23,584 nucleotides of DNA. It comes from CAZLDI01 sp964558415. GTDB taxonomy: Bacteria > Chloroflexota > Dehalococcoidia > SM23-28-2 > RBG-16-64-32. Location: positions 1 through 23,584 of the forward strand of contig CAZLDI010000029.1 in assembly GCA_964558415.1 (NCBI GenBank). Reading direction: 5' to 3'. Shown one piece after another: positions 7,266 to 14,409 of this stretch (positions within the stretch are counted from its first letter, which is position 1; every line of letters starts with the position of its first letter). Position numbers and translations under genes: made by a program. Under the pieces are notes generated by a model. The model ran no database searches. It was not told the origin of the DNA and saw nothing but the letters and a program-made list of their open reading frames with translations.

Positions 7266-7796
7266 CTACGCGAAGCCGAATTCGCCGTCGTAGCCCGGGA
7301 TGAACTTGCGCCATCCCTCTTGCGACTCCAGGTACGGGTAGAAGCTGCGCAGGAAGCTGTAGCCCGGACGAAACGGCTGGCGCCGAAGGTGCATGTGTGC
7401 CTCAGTCGGCGTCCGTCCTGCCTTACGGTGATTGCACTGTTTGCAGGCAGCAACCACGTTCAACCAATCGTGCCCTCCTCCGCGATGTCGCGGCAGGACG
7501 TGGTCCAGGGTCAGGTCCTTCGTTTGCTTCTCGCAATACTGGCAGGTGAAATAGTCTCGAAGGAAGACATCGCGGCGGGTCAGCCGCCCGTTCGGCCGCG
7601 GTCGACGGATCAGATAGACCAGGCGAATGACGGACGGAATCTCGAAAACGGCCGTGGCGCTGTGCAGGTAACCACGTCCGTTCTCGATGGTCTCGGCTTT
7701 GCCGCGGTCAATCAATACGAAAGCGCGCCGGACGTTGCAAACGTTCAGCGGCTCGTAGTTTTGGTTCAGGACTAATACAGGTAAGGTTTGCCCCAA
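7266..7796 (-). CDS. HNH endonuclease family protein
   Basis: A 176-residue stand-alone HNH protein of the widespread chromosomal type that starts with a VLVLNQNYEPLNV segment. The C-terminal half carries the metal-binding fold: CQYC (Cys85, Cys88), the DH pair (Asp98-His99) that opens the beta-beta-alpha-metal motif, Asn113, and CKQCNHRK (Cys118, Cys121, His123). The two CxxC pairs bind a structural zinc and the His residues the catalytic metal. TTG 7796 is the only reasonable start: in frame, a CTG lies at 7802 and a stop just above it, and GGTGGTGA precedes the TTG. The biological role of this family is not settled; it is found as a single gene rather than with restriction or intron partners, and nothing around it suggests homing. 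It lies downstream of the CvpA gene but has its own promoter. Confidence 0.88.
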   Translation of the reverse strand: MGQTLPVLVLNQNYEPLNVCNVRRAFVLIDRGKAETIENGRGYLHSATAVFEIPSVIRLVYLIRRPRPNGRLTRRDVFLRDYFTCQYCEKQTKDLTLDHVLPRHRGGGHDWLNVVAACKQCNHRKAGRTPTEAHMHLRRQPFRPGYSFLRSFYPYLESQEGWRKFIPGYDGEFGFA

Positions 7797-7817
7797 GTAC
7801 AGTCACCACCGAAACGA

Positions 7818-7846
7818 ATACTAGCAGAGCGTTATAAGCCTTGCAA
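7818..7846 (-). promoter_or_regulatory. Promoter of the HNH gene
   Basis: On the minus strand TTGCAA (7841-7846) and TAGTAT (7818-7823) are separated by 17 bp, each matching consensus at 4 of 6 positions. The predicted start is near 7811, giving a 15-nt leader that contains the GGTGGTGA ribosome binding site. Confidence 0.45.
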
Positions 7847-7898
7847 TCCTACCAGTTTTCCTCCACGCCACTGTCCGCAAGAAACGGGGCGGCGGCGG

Positions 7899-8417
7899 TC
7901 AGCCCGCCGGTAGCGGCGGCGCCAGGAACTGGTCGATCCGCTCTTCGAAATCGCCCGGCAGGATGACCAGGAGCACCGAAGCGTCGTCGATGAAGTAAGA
8001 GGCGAGCTCCGACCCGGCGATCGCTTTTTCCAGCCCAAGGCTCGGATAAGCTGCGAAGACGATGAGCAGGATCTGGACAAGAATCAGGCTCTTTAGCAGT
8101 CCGAAAAACGCGCCGCCCATCCGGTCCGCCCAGCCAAGCATCAATAGTGAAGCAAACTTCTTAAGCACGTACGCCACGATCTGCCCGAAGAGATAGACCG
8201 CCCCCGCCAGGATCAGGAACGAGAGGGCGAGTGACACATCTCTGTCGTCGATGAACACCAGCACTTCCTCTGCGAAATCGTCGTAGAGGAGCCCCGCTAC
8301 GACGATGCCCACCAGCGCGGCGACCATGGTGACAACCTCGCGGATCAGCCCGGCGGAATATGCGGCGGCTACGAAGCTCACGACAGTGAGGACGATGACG
8401 ATATCGAGCCAGTTCAT
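7899..8417 (-). CDS. CvpA family integral membrane protein
   Basis: A 172-residue protein whose first three-quarters consist of four hydrophobic helices (about residues 4-22, 28-47, 62-86 and 103-125). It starts NWLDIVIVLTVVSFVAAAYSAGLIREV and contains ADRMGGAFFGLLKSLI, a pattern diagnostic of the CvpA family (D...G...G...G at the start and R..G...G......L in the fourth helix). E. coli CvpA is needed for colicin V production and for envelope stress tolerance; in most bacteria the role is unknown. The gene starts 40 bp after the PAP2 phosphatase stop on the same strand, so the two are probably co-transcribed, consistent with an envelope role. The C-terminal 45 residues are acidic and probably cytoplasmic. 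Confidence 0.82.
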   Translation of the reverse strand: MNWLDIVIVLTVVSFVAAAYSAGLIREVVTMVAALVGIVVAGLLYDDFAEEVLVFIDDRDVSLALSFLILAGAVYLFGQIVAYVLKKFASLLMLGWADRMGGAFFGLLKSLILVQILLIVFAAYPSLGLEKAIAGSELASYFIDDASVLLVILPGDFEERIDQFLAPPLPAG

Positions 8418-8457
8418 GCGGGGCCGTTAATTAAGAACGGGGGGCGCTGCGCGTAGG

Positions 8458-9114
8458 TTACTGTGTTCTCGGCGCGCCAACAAGCCGGTGCGCCGCAATT
8501 TGCAGCGCGAGGACCAGCGCGCCCAGGTAGTAGCCGCCGAGGACATCGCTGGGCCAATGGTGCCCCGCGTAGACTCGCTCTATGCCTGTCACGATCACGA
8601 TCCAGATGCAAGCGAGCTGGATAGTGTTCCTCAGCCAGCCGGCGGGCGCGTATACTGCGGCCAGGTAGACGGCGAAGCCGTACAGCACCAGCGCCTCCTC
8701 GGCGTGGCCGCTGGGGAACGAGTACGAGCCCGGCCGCTCCGTCACGTCGACCAGGTCCGGCGAGGGCCGCGGCCGCGCGATAGCCTCCTTCAGCACCAGG
8801 TTGCTGAACACGTTGCCGCTCGCCCCGGCCAGCATCAACGCCCCGCTCACTCTGCCCGCGGCGAAGAACGCGGCGGCCGTGAACGCCAGCCAGACCGGCG
8901 CTACCCAGGGCAGGCCGGCCAGGTCCTCCGTCCAGTCCAGCACCCGCGCGAACGCGGCCGCATCGATGTCCCGCAGGCGCGAAGTGGTCCACACGTCGCC
9001 CGCGAACCGGTCCGCGCCGGCCGCGAGCACACACACAGCAGCAAATCCCGACAGCGCCGCCAGCCATGTCAGGAAGAACCATCCGGCGGGAGTGAGCGCA
9101 GGGAATGGACGCAT
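8458..9114 (-). CDS. PAP2 superfamily membrane phosphatase
   Basis: A 218-residue multi-span protein with the full PAP2 catalytic signature: K109-x6-R116-P117 in KEAIARPRP, PSGH at 134-137 (His137 as acid/base), and R180-x5-H186-x3-D190 in ERVYAGHHWPSD. The third motif starts with Glu rather than the usual Ser. Enzymes of this type hydrolyse lipid phosphates such as phosphatidic acid, phosphatidylglycerophosphate or undecaprenyl pyrophosphate on the outer face of the cytoplasmic membrane. Divergent placement next to uppP makes polyprenyl carrier recycling a reasonable guess, but the sequence does not settle the substrate. ATG 9114 is chosen because a promoter-like GATAAT lies just upstream on the minus strand. 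Confidence 0.88.
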   Translation of the reverse strand: MRPFPALTPAGWFFLTWLAALSGFAAVCVLAAGADRFAGDVWTTSRLRDIDAAAFARVLDWTEDLAGLPWVAPVWLAFTAAAFFAAGRVSGALMLAGASGNVFSNLVLKEAIARPRPSPDLVDVTERPGSYSFPSGHAEEALVLYGFAVYLAAVYAPAGWLRNTIQLACIWIVIVTGIERVYAGHHWPSDVLGGYYLGALVLALQIAAHRLVGAPRTQ

Positions 9115-9122
9115 CCGGCGCC

Positions 9123-9151
9123 ATTATCGTTCCGCCCCCGATCGAGAACAA
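9123..9151 (-). promoter_or_regulatory. Candidate promoter of the PAP2-cvpA genes
   Basis: On the minus strand GATAAT (9123-9128, 5 of 6 to the -10 consensus) lies 17 bp from TTGTTC (9146-9151, 3 of 6). The predicted start is near 9116, about 2 nt before ATG 9114, so the message would be essentially leaderless. A weaker plus-strand pair, TGGACG (9179-9184) and TATCCT (9203-9208), could serve uppP. Confidence 0.4.
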
Positions 9152-9219
9152 ACCCTCAATCCCTATGCTCGTCGCGCATGGACGGCGGCACACGGCGCGC
9201 CATATCCTGACCGGAAGAG

Positions 9220-10044
9220 ATGGAAGACGTCCTGCACGCGATTGTCCTGGGCATCGTCCAGGGCCTGACCGAATTTCTGCCCATCTCGTCGTCCGGTCAC
9301 CTCATCGTCGTGCGCGATCTCTTCGGCTGGGAGTTCACGGACGACCTCACCTTCGACGTCGCCCTGCACCTCGGTACCACTGCCGCCGTCATCGCCTATT
9401 TCTGGAGCGAGTGGTTGCAGATGGGCCGCAGCCTCCTCGCCCGCCTTCTCCCGGGCGCGACGCGGCACAAGGCGGATGGCGAGTACGACGACCGCCTGCT
9501 CTTCATGATCGCACTCGGTTCGGTCCCGGTCGCGATAGTTGGGTTGGTTCTGAACGACTTCGTGGAAGACGAAGTCCGCGACCCGCTCATCGTCGGGGCG
9601 ATGTTGGTGGCCTTCGGCGGCGTCCTCCTTGTCTGCGAGCGGATCGCGTCGGGCGATCGCGGGATAGCAAGCACCGGGTGGCGCGACGCGCTGAGCATCG
9701 GCTCCGCCCAGGCGATCTCGCTGGTGCCGGGCGTTTCCCGCTCCGGCATCACGATCTCTGCCGGCCTCCTTCGTGGCTACGGACGCGCCGACGCCGCGCG
9801 CCTGTCGTTCCTCCTGGCGACGCCCGCGATCCTCGGCGCCGGCCTCTTGAAGTCGGTCGAAGCCGTCACCGACGGCATCCCATCAGAGGATCTCGACGTG
9901 ATAGCAGTGGGAGCCCTGGTCTCCGCAATCGTCGGCTGGGTCAGCATCGGCGGTCTGCTGCGGCTTATCCGCACCAGCAGCTACCTGCCTTTCGTGGTCT
10001 ACCGCGTCATTGCCGGTGTGTTCATCATCGGATACTTCATCTAG
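9220..10044 (+). CDS. uppP: Undecaprenyl-diphosphatase (BacA/UppP)
   Basis: A 274-residue polytopic membrane enzyme that dephosphorylates undecaprenyl pyrophosphate to the monophosphate, recycling the lipid carrier for peptidoglycan and other envelope polymers; over-expression of the family confers bacitracin resistance. The first signature GLTEFLPISSSGHL (15-28, with Glu18) and the second PGVSRSG (170-176, with Arg174) are intact, and the hydrophobic pattern is that of the BacA fold. Length is normal (E. coli 273). GGAAGAG directly before ATG 9220 is a ribosome binding site. It is divergent from a PAP2 phosphatase, an unrelated family that can perform the same reaction, so this locus may supply two activities for carrier recycling. 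Confidence 0.94.
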   Translation: MEDVLHAIVLGIVQGLTEFLPISSSGHLIVVRDLFGWEFTDDLTFDVALHLGTTAAVIAYFWSEWLQMGRSLLARLLPGATRHKADGEYDDRLLFMIALGSVPVAIVGLVLNDFVEDEVRDPLIVGAMLVAFGGVLLVCERIASGDRGIASTGWRDALSIGSAQAISLVPGVSRSGITISAGLLRGYGRADAARLSFLLATPAILGAGLLKSVEAVTDGIPSEDLDVIAVGALVSAIVGWVSIGGLLRLIRTSSYLPFVVYRVIAGVFIIGYFI

Positions 10045-10211
10045 GAGCCACTTGTCACCCCGACCGCGGCGGAGGAGTCTGTCCCAGCAAAACACCGCGA
10101 GCGTGGACACGGGCTGAGACACTGCCCTCCATCGGCGAATGCCTCATCCAACCCTCGTTTACGTATAATAAGCCGGTGATCCCCATCGCTTGACCGCATT
10201 GGAGAATCGAA
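10045..10211 (+). promoter_or_regulatory. larB upstream region: TATAAT, leaderless mini-ORF and Shine-Dalgarno
   Basis: A perfect -10 box TATAAT lies at 10164-10169; no good -35 is visible. The predicted transcription start (10176) coincides with GTG of a five-codon mini-ORF (MIPIA, stop TGA 10191-10193) in the same frame as larB. It is followed by GGAG (10201-10204), which is 7 nt from ATA 10212. No terminator for uppP is evident in this 167-bp region. Confidence 0.4.
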
Positions 10212-10976
10212 ATAGACGACGAAAAGCTGAGAGCCCTGCTGGATGCCGTGCAGGACGGCGCGATGCCGGTTGACGAGGCGCTGTCGCGGCTACGTGACCT
10301 ACCCTACGAGGATCTGGGGTTCGCATCGCTCGATCATCACCGCACGCTACGTACGGGCTTCCCGGAAGTCGTCCTCGGCGACGGCAAGACGCCCGACCAG
10401 ATCGCCTCGATCGCGCAGAGCCTCGCCGCGCGCAGCGACAGGCTCCTCATCACGCGCGCGTCAGTAGAAGCTTACACAAGCGTAAAGGAGCGCATCCCCG
10501 ACGCCGAGTACAACCCCACCGCCCGCGCGATCACGCTGGAACGAACGCGCGCGCCGCGCCACGCGGGCGTCACGGTCTGCTGCGCTGGCACCTCCGATAT
10601 CCCGGTTGCGGAGGAGGCGGCAGTCACGGCGGACCTCATGGGCAACGCCGTGGAGCGTATGTTCGACGTCGGCGTCGCGGGCCTGCACCGCCTGCTCGGT
10701 AGGCTAGACGCGCTTCGTACCGCGCGCGCCATCGTCGTCGTCGCCGGCATGGAGGGGGCTCTGCCCAGTGTGGTGGCCGGCCTCGTTTCCGCCCCGGTCA
10801 TCGCTGTACCCACCTCCATAGGCTATGGGGCGAGCTTTCGGGGCCTCGCGCCGCTCCTGGCCATGCTGAACGCCTGCGCGGCCGGCGTGGCTGTCGTCAA
10901 CATCGACAACGGCTTCGGCGCAGGCTATCTGGCAGCAGTAATAAACAGGCAGTCCTGGGAGGGAGCGAAGGAATGA
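10212..10976 (+). CDS. larB: Nickel-pincer cofactor biosynthesis protein LarB, with a probable ATA start
   Basis: LarB carboxylates and hydrolyses nicotinic acid adenine dinucleotide to start synthesis of the nickel-pincer nucleotide cofactor of lactate racemase and relatives. The protein has the PurE-like core: CCAGTSDIPVAEEAA, VAGMEGALPSVVAGLV, PTSIGYGASF.G and CAAGVAVVNIDNGFGAGYLA. Homologues begin about M-D-x-E-K-L-R-x-L-L...V, and the frame upstream of GTG 10248 reads exactly that from position 10212, where the codon is ATA. GGAG sits 7 nt before it and no ATG, GTG or TTG lies between the upstream stop (10193) and 10212. With this start the Cys of CAAGV is residue 222, close to the catalytic Cys221 I recall for Lactiplantibacillus LarB; with GTG 10248 it would be 210. 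Length is 254 residues. The stop overlaps the next gene in an ATGA junction. Confidence 0.9.
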   Translation: MDDEKLRALLDAVQDGAMPVDEALSRLRDLPYEDLGFASLDHHRTLRTGFPEVVLGDGKTPDQIASIAQSLAARSDRLLITRASVEAYTSVKERIPDAEYNPTARAITLERTRAPRHAGVTVCCAGTSDIPVAEEAAVTADLMGNAVERMFDVGVAGLHRLLGRLDALRTARAIVVVAGMEGALPSVVAGLVSAPVIAVPTSIGYGASFRGLAPLLAMLNACAAGVAVVNIDNGFGAGYLAAVINRQSWEGAKE

Positions 10977-11650
10977 GGCTTCTGGCGGCGGCGCTGCTCT
11001 TCGGCGTGACATTCTCCCTCGCAGCAGCCTGCAGCGGCAAGAGCGACGAAGCGAAGGCGCGGGACGCGCTCCCACTGATGACGCTCCAGGCGGACCAGGT
11101 GCCGGAAGGTCTGGTACGCGCGGAGCAGAAGTTCAGCACGAACGAGGAGCTGGCACAGAGCCAGCTCGGCGCTCCGCCGGAGGAGCGGGAGCTGGAGGCC
11201 TGGGGCCGCATCCTGGGCTACGAGACCGACTTTCAGGCCGCACAGATCGGTGCGGGGCCCGTCGTCAGTGGCGTAGATTCGGCGGTCAGTCTCTACAAGA
11301 CAGCGGACGGGACGTCCCTCTCCTTCGCGGATATCTCTGCCGATGCCCGTGAGGCCAACTGGCAGTCGGCCCTGTACTCTGACCTGTCTAAGTTCCAGCA
11401 GGATGAAATCCAGAGTGAGGTCCCCGCGGACGAGATCTTCTGGCTCCGACTGAGTGGCATGCGCCAGGGTGTGCTTGTAGTGGACTATCAAATCGTCGTT
11501 CGCGTCGACCGCGTCCGCTCATACCTGCGTGTGCTTATCAGTGAGGACGGCGGCCAGGACCGCACGGCTTCCGACGCCGCCGTGGAGGCGCTCTTGCGGC
11601 AGCAGATCACCAACATCCGCAACACGCTGGACTCCGGCGTACTGGATTAG
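10973..11650 (+). CDS. Predicted lipoprotein of the lar operon, function unknown
   Basis: A 225-residue protein beginning with a lipoprotein signal: MRLL, a hydrophobic core, and the lipobox LAAAC with Cys20 as the lipidation site. The mature part has no domain that I recognise; it is polar, with an alpha/beta pattern and a segment VLVVDYQIVVRVDRVRSYLRV likely to be beta-sheet. Its start codon overlaps the larB stop (ATGA), and larC starts 4 nt after its stop, so the three genes are translated from one message. Lipoproteins are not a known part of nickel-pincer cofactor synthesis, so this gene may concern nickel uptake, export of a Lar-dependent enzyme or be unrelated cargo. Overlapping frames here and on the opposite strand are shadows. 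Confidence 0.82.
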   Translation: MRLLAAALLFGVTFSLAAACSGKSDEAKARDALPLMTLQADQVPEGLVRAEQKFSTNEELAQSQLGAPPEERELEAWGRILGYETDFQAAQIGAGPVVSGVDSAVSLYKTADGTSLSFADISADAREANWQSALYSDLSKFQQDEIQSEVPADEIFWLRLSGMRQGVLVVDYQIVVRVDRVRSYLRVLISEDGGQDRTASDAAVEALLRQQITNIRNTLDSGVLD

Positions 11651-11654
11651 CGCC

Positions 11655-12839
11655 ATGGTCCATCTCGCCTACCTGGACTGCTTCTCCGGCGTCAGTGGCG
11701 ACATGCTGCTGGGTGCCGTGCTGGATGCAGGCCTGCCCTTGGAGGCGCTGCGCGCAGAGCTGGACCGCCTGCCCCTGGACGGCTACCGCCTGACCTCGAG
11801 TCGCGTGAGCCGCGCGGGCATTGCCGCCACCCACGCCGAAGTCGAGGTAGACGGAGCGCAGCCGCCGCGCACACTTGGCGCTGTACTGGAGATCATCCAC
11901 TCATCGCGCCTCCCGGACAGTGACCGTCAGCGCGGGGCGGCGGTCTTCACGCGCCTGGCGGAAGCGGAGGCGAAAGTACACGGCGAGACGGTTGAGACCG
12001 TCCACCTGCACGACGTCAGTGCGGTCGACGCGATGGTCGACGTGATGGGCACGGTCGCCGGCCTGCGTCTTCTCGGCGTCGACACGCTCTACTGCTCGGC
12101 GTTGCCAGTTGGCGAAGGCGAAACACGGGGGCCGCACGGGACGCTCCCGGTACCAGCCCCCGCCACCCTGGGGCTGCTCGCCCGCGCCGGCGCCCCGCTC
12201 CGATCCGGCTACGCTGCACGCGGCGAGCTCGTCACCCCCACGGGCGCGGCGATAATAACCACGCTCGCGAAGTTCGAGCGTCCTGAGATGACCATTGAGC
12301 AAGTAGGGTACGGCGCGGGCACTCGCGACCCGGCAGACCGGCCCAACGTGCTCCGACTGTGGCTCGGCCAAGGCGCGGCTGCCGGGGCCAGACCGATGCT
12401 CCTGATCGAGACGAATATCGACGACATGACCGGTGAGATGCTGGCCTACACCCGCGACCTGCTCCTGCAGAACGGGGCGGCCGATGCCTGGTTCACGTCG
12501 ATTCAGATGAAGAAGGGCCGTCCCGGGGTGCTGCTGTCCGTCATCTGCTCGGAAGCCACCGAGGAGAAGATCGCACGCCTGCTCCTGCGCGAGACATCGA
12601 CGCTCGGCGTGCGCGTGCGCCCGGTGCACCGCTGGGAGGCGGAGCGCGAGGTGATTGGGTTCGAGTCGTCTCTGGGGCCGGCAACCGTCAAAGTCAAGCG
12701 CCTGCCCGGCGAGCCGCCGCGCGTGGCGCCGGAGTACGAGGCATGTAAGGCGTTGGCGGAGGCGCGCGGACTGCCACTGCCAGATGTGTACCGCATTGTG
12801 CAAGAGGAAGCGGAGCGGCATATCGCCGGCGGGGGCTGA
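11655..12839 (+). CDS. larC: Nickel-pincer cofactor biosynthesis protein LarC (single, unsplit frame)
   Basis: LarC is the CTP-dependent cyclometallase that inserts nickel into the bis-thiocarboxylated pyridinium mononucleotide, the last step of nickel-pincer cofactor synthesis. The protein starts MVHLAYLDCFSGVSGDMLLG, the family signature, and continues with VHLHDVSAVDAMVDVMGTVAG, LYCSALPVGEGETRGPHGTLPVPAPAT, and in the C-terminal part IETNIDDMTGEMLAYTRDLLL and KKGRPGVLLSVI. Start ATG 11655 is chosen because homologues begin here; the frame is open upstream to 11529 but that part overlaps the lipoprotein gene. At 394 residues it is full length. In Lactiplantibacillus, larC is read through a programmed frameshift joining larC1 and larC2; here both parts are in one frame. 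LarE, the sulfur-transfer enzyme, and a LarA-type racemase are absent from the window. Confidence 0.93.
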   Translation: MVHLAYLDCFSGVSGDMLLGAVLDAGLPLEALRAELDRLPLDGYRLTSSRVSRAGIAATHAEVEVDGAQPPRTLGAVLEIIHSSRLPDSDRQRGAAVFTRLAEAEAKVHGETVETVHLHDVSAVDAMVDVMGTVAGLRLLGVDTLYCSALPVGEGETRGPHGTLPVPAPATLGLLARAGAPLRSGYAARGELVTPTGAAIITTLAKFERPEMTIEQVGYGAGTRDPADRPNVLRLWLGQGAAAGARPMLLIETNIDDMTGEMLAYTRDLLLQNGAADAWFTSIQMKKGRPGVLLSVICSEATEEKIARLLLRETSTLGVRVRPVHRWEAEREVIGFESSLGPATVKVKRLPGEPPRVAPEYEACKALAEARGLPLPDVYRIVQEEAERHIAGGG

Positions 12840-12861
12840 ATACGCGTCGGGCCACGGCGCG

Positions 12862-12867
12862 TATAAT
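12862..12867 (+). promoter_or_regulatory. -10 box of a leaderless promoter
   Basis: A perfect TATAAT lies 7 bp before the GTG start codon of the following lipoprotein gene, placing the predicted transcription start at 12874, next to GTG 12875. No -35 hexamer or Shine-Dalgarno is visible. The context, GTATAAT followed at 6-7 bp by GTGAT, repeats that upstream of larB. Confidence 0.45.
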
Positions 12868-12874
12868 CGCACCA

Positions 12875-13651
12875 GTGATTAGGCTCGGCTGGCCCGCAAC
12901 AGTCCTGGCCCTCGCGCTCTCCGTTTCCGCGTGCGGCGGTGGCGGCGACAGTGAGTTCGCTGACGGCGGCGAAGGCGGAACGGAGACGCCTGCTCGAGGG
13001 GATCTCGGTGAGATCGTCAGCTACAAGGCCGAGGATGGCGCTGAGATCGTCGCCGAGCTCGCCGTCAGCAGCGTCGTCCAGCGCCCTCCCGTAGTCGTCC
13101 TCTTCCACGAGCTGAACCGAAGCCGCCTCGACTGGCTCCCATTGGTGCAGCCCCTCCTCGAAGCCGGATACGCCGTCCTCGCGCCCGACTTGAGGACGTT
13201 CGGCGAGAGCACCGGCTGCGAGGGTGGCCCCTGCACGCTGGAGAACGTCGACGACCTCGTGAAGGACATCACTGCTGCGATCGCGTTCATCCAGTCGCGT
13301 CCGGAGGTGGATGGTGGTCGTATCGCCATCGCCGGGGCGGGCATCGGCGCGAACCTCGCCTACTACGCCGTCGGAGCGTTTCCGGAAGCCGACACCGCAG
13401 TCGCGCTGTCGGTGGATTCAGGTCCGCGACGCGGCGAGCTGCTGGGGCGCAACAACCCCAACCTCGATATCGACTTCGTGATGTTCATGTCCGACCAGCG
13501 AGACGCGCTGCACGGCAACGACCTATCACGCTACGTGGAGGGGGTGTTCCGCGTGAATATCTACCCGGAGACCGTCGCGCACGGCGTGGAGTTGCTCGCG
13601 GACCCGCAGGTGATAACGGACATCATTGCCTGGCTGAAGGAGACGTTGTGA
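12875..13651 (+). CDS. Lipoprotein alpha/beta-hydrolase lacking the nucleophile
   Basis: A 258-residue lipoprotein: signal peptide with lipobox LSVSAC (Cys20), a Gly/Asp-rich spacer, then a dienelactone-hydrolase-like alpha/beta fold. Seen in order are PPVVVLFHELNRSR (71-84, oxyanion region), YAVLAPDLRTFGES (99-112), and the nucleophile elbow GAGIGAN (154-160). The elbow should read G-x-S-x-G (or Cys in dienelactone hydrolases) but position 156 is Gly, encoded by GGC, one base from Ser AGC. His236 in VAHGVEL fits the catalytic His. Two Cys at 115 and 120 could form a disulfide. If the codon is real the protein is probably not a conventional hydrolase and may act as a binding protein on the outer face of the membrane. 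It starts at GTG 12875 without a ribosome binding site. It ends 22 bp from a convergent gene, with no terminator between. Confidence 0.85.
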   Translation: MIRLGWPATVLALALSVSACGGGGDSEFADGGEGGTETPARGDLGEIVSYKAEDGAEIVAELAVSSVVQRPPVVVLFHELNRSRLDWLPLVQPLLEAGYAVLAPDLRTFGESTGCEGGPCTLENVDDLVKDITAAIAFIQSRPEVDGGRIAIAGAGIGANLAYYAVGAFPEADTAVALSVDSGPRRGELLGRNNPNLDIDFVMFMSDQRDALHGNDLSRYVEGVFRVNIYPETVAHGVELLADPQVITDIIAWLKETL

Positions 13652-13673
13652 GTCGATTTGGCGGTGGCCAGGA

Positions 13674-14357
13674 TTACGGCAGGCTTCGCTCGCCGGCGCC
13701 GCCGCGCACAGTCCGAGTGCCCGCACGTACCTGCTGCGGAACGCGGATCACGATCGTCCCCGCGATGTAGTCGTGCAGGCCGCGCTTCTCCGGACTGAAC
13801 GGAATCACGAGATAACAGAGCCCCAGCGTAAAGCCGGTCACCAGGTAGCGGACGATCGCATGTGAGAAGGTGATCGGGTCACGGTCCGTGGTGACGATAC
13901 GCAGTCCGAACGCCATCTTGCCCGGCGTCGCCCCTTGCGACAGCCAGAAGCCTAGCGTGTAAGCGGCGGGGATCACCCAGCTCAGGAACAGTCCGCCGAA
14001 GCCGTTGAAGACAAATATGCTGACGGCGAACTGTATCGCCCCAATGATCAAGCCGTCAATGAACGTCGCCGCGAAACGGATCCAGAACCCGCCGTAGTCC
14101 ACCTGACGGAACTCCAGCGGCACATCATCTCGCAGTTGCTTGCGGCACCAGAGGCAGAAGTTCGCTCCGCTCGATATGAAGTTGCCGCAAGAGGGGCAGG
14201 CCGCGTTCGAGGCGGGGGTATTTTCAGACCGCGCGGCAACGTTCTCCGCGGCCAACCGGGAGCGCTCTTCCTCGGCCGCTCGCTTCTCCGCTATGCAGTT
14301 CGGACAGAGCTGGGCATCTTCGGTCGGTTCGCCGCAGCGCATGCATCGAGTCGCCAT
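13674..14357 (-). CDS. Zinc-ribbon and RDD domain membrane protein (first of two tandem copies)
   Basis: A 227-residue protein. Two CxxC...CxxC zinc ribbons lie at the N-terminus (Cys5, Cys8, Cys18, Cys21 and Cys54, Cys57, Cys68, Cys71), joined by a charged helix. An RDD domain follows from residue 88: FWIRFAATFIDGLIIG (Arg94 and Asp101 of the signature), a transmembrane pair, GATPGKMAFGLRIV, and near the C-terminus RGLHDYIAGTIVI, whose Asp completes the RDD signature. The family is a widespread membrane module of unknown or varied function, proposed to act in transport or ion homeostasis. The next gene upstream is a paralogue with the same architecture. Upstream of the ATG a hairpin TCTCAC/GTGAGA (14357-14371) runs into the start codon, and no normal Shine-Dalgarno is seen, unlike the paralogue. 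Confidence 0.87.
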   Translation of the reverse strand: MATRCMRCGEPTEDAQLCPNCIAEKRAAEEERSRLAAENVAARSENTPASNAACPSCGNFISSGANFCLWCRKQLRDDVPLEFRQVDYGGFWIRFAATFIDGLIIGAIQFAVSIFVFNGFGGLFLSWVIPAAYTLGFWLSQGATPGKMAFGLRIVTTDRDPITFSHAIVRYLVTGFTLGLCYLVIPFSPEKRGLHDYIAGTIVIRVPQQVRAGTRTVRGGAGERSLP

Positions 14358-14409
14358 CTCACAAAGTGAGACGCGGGAACGCCACCCGAGTTACAGCCGC
14401 TCGGGGAGG

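Noticed and set aside
9105..10193. 362-codon plus-strand frame overlapping uppP
   Set aside because: Out of frame with the clear UppP protein, Arg/Pro-rich and without a domain.
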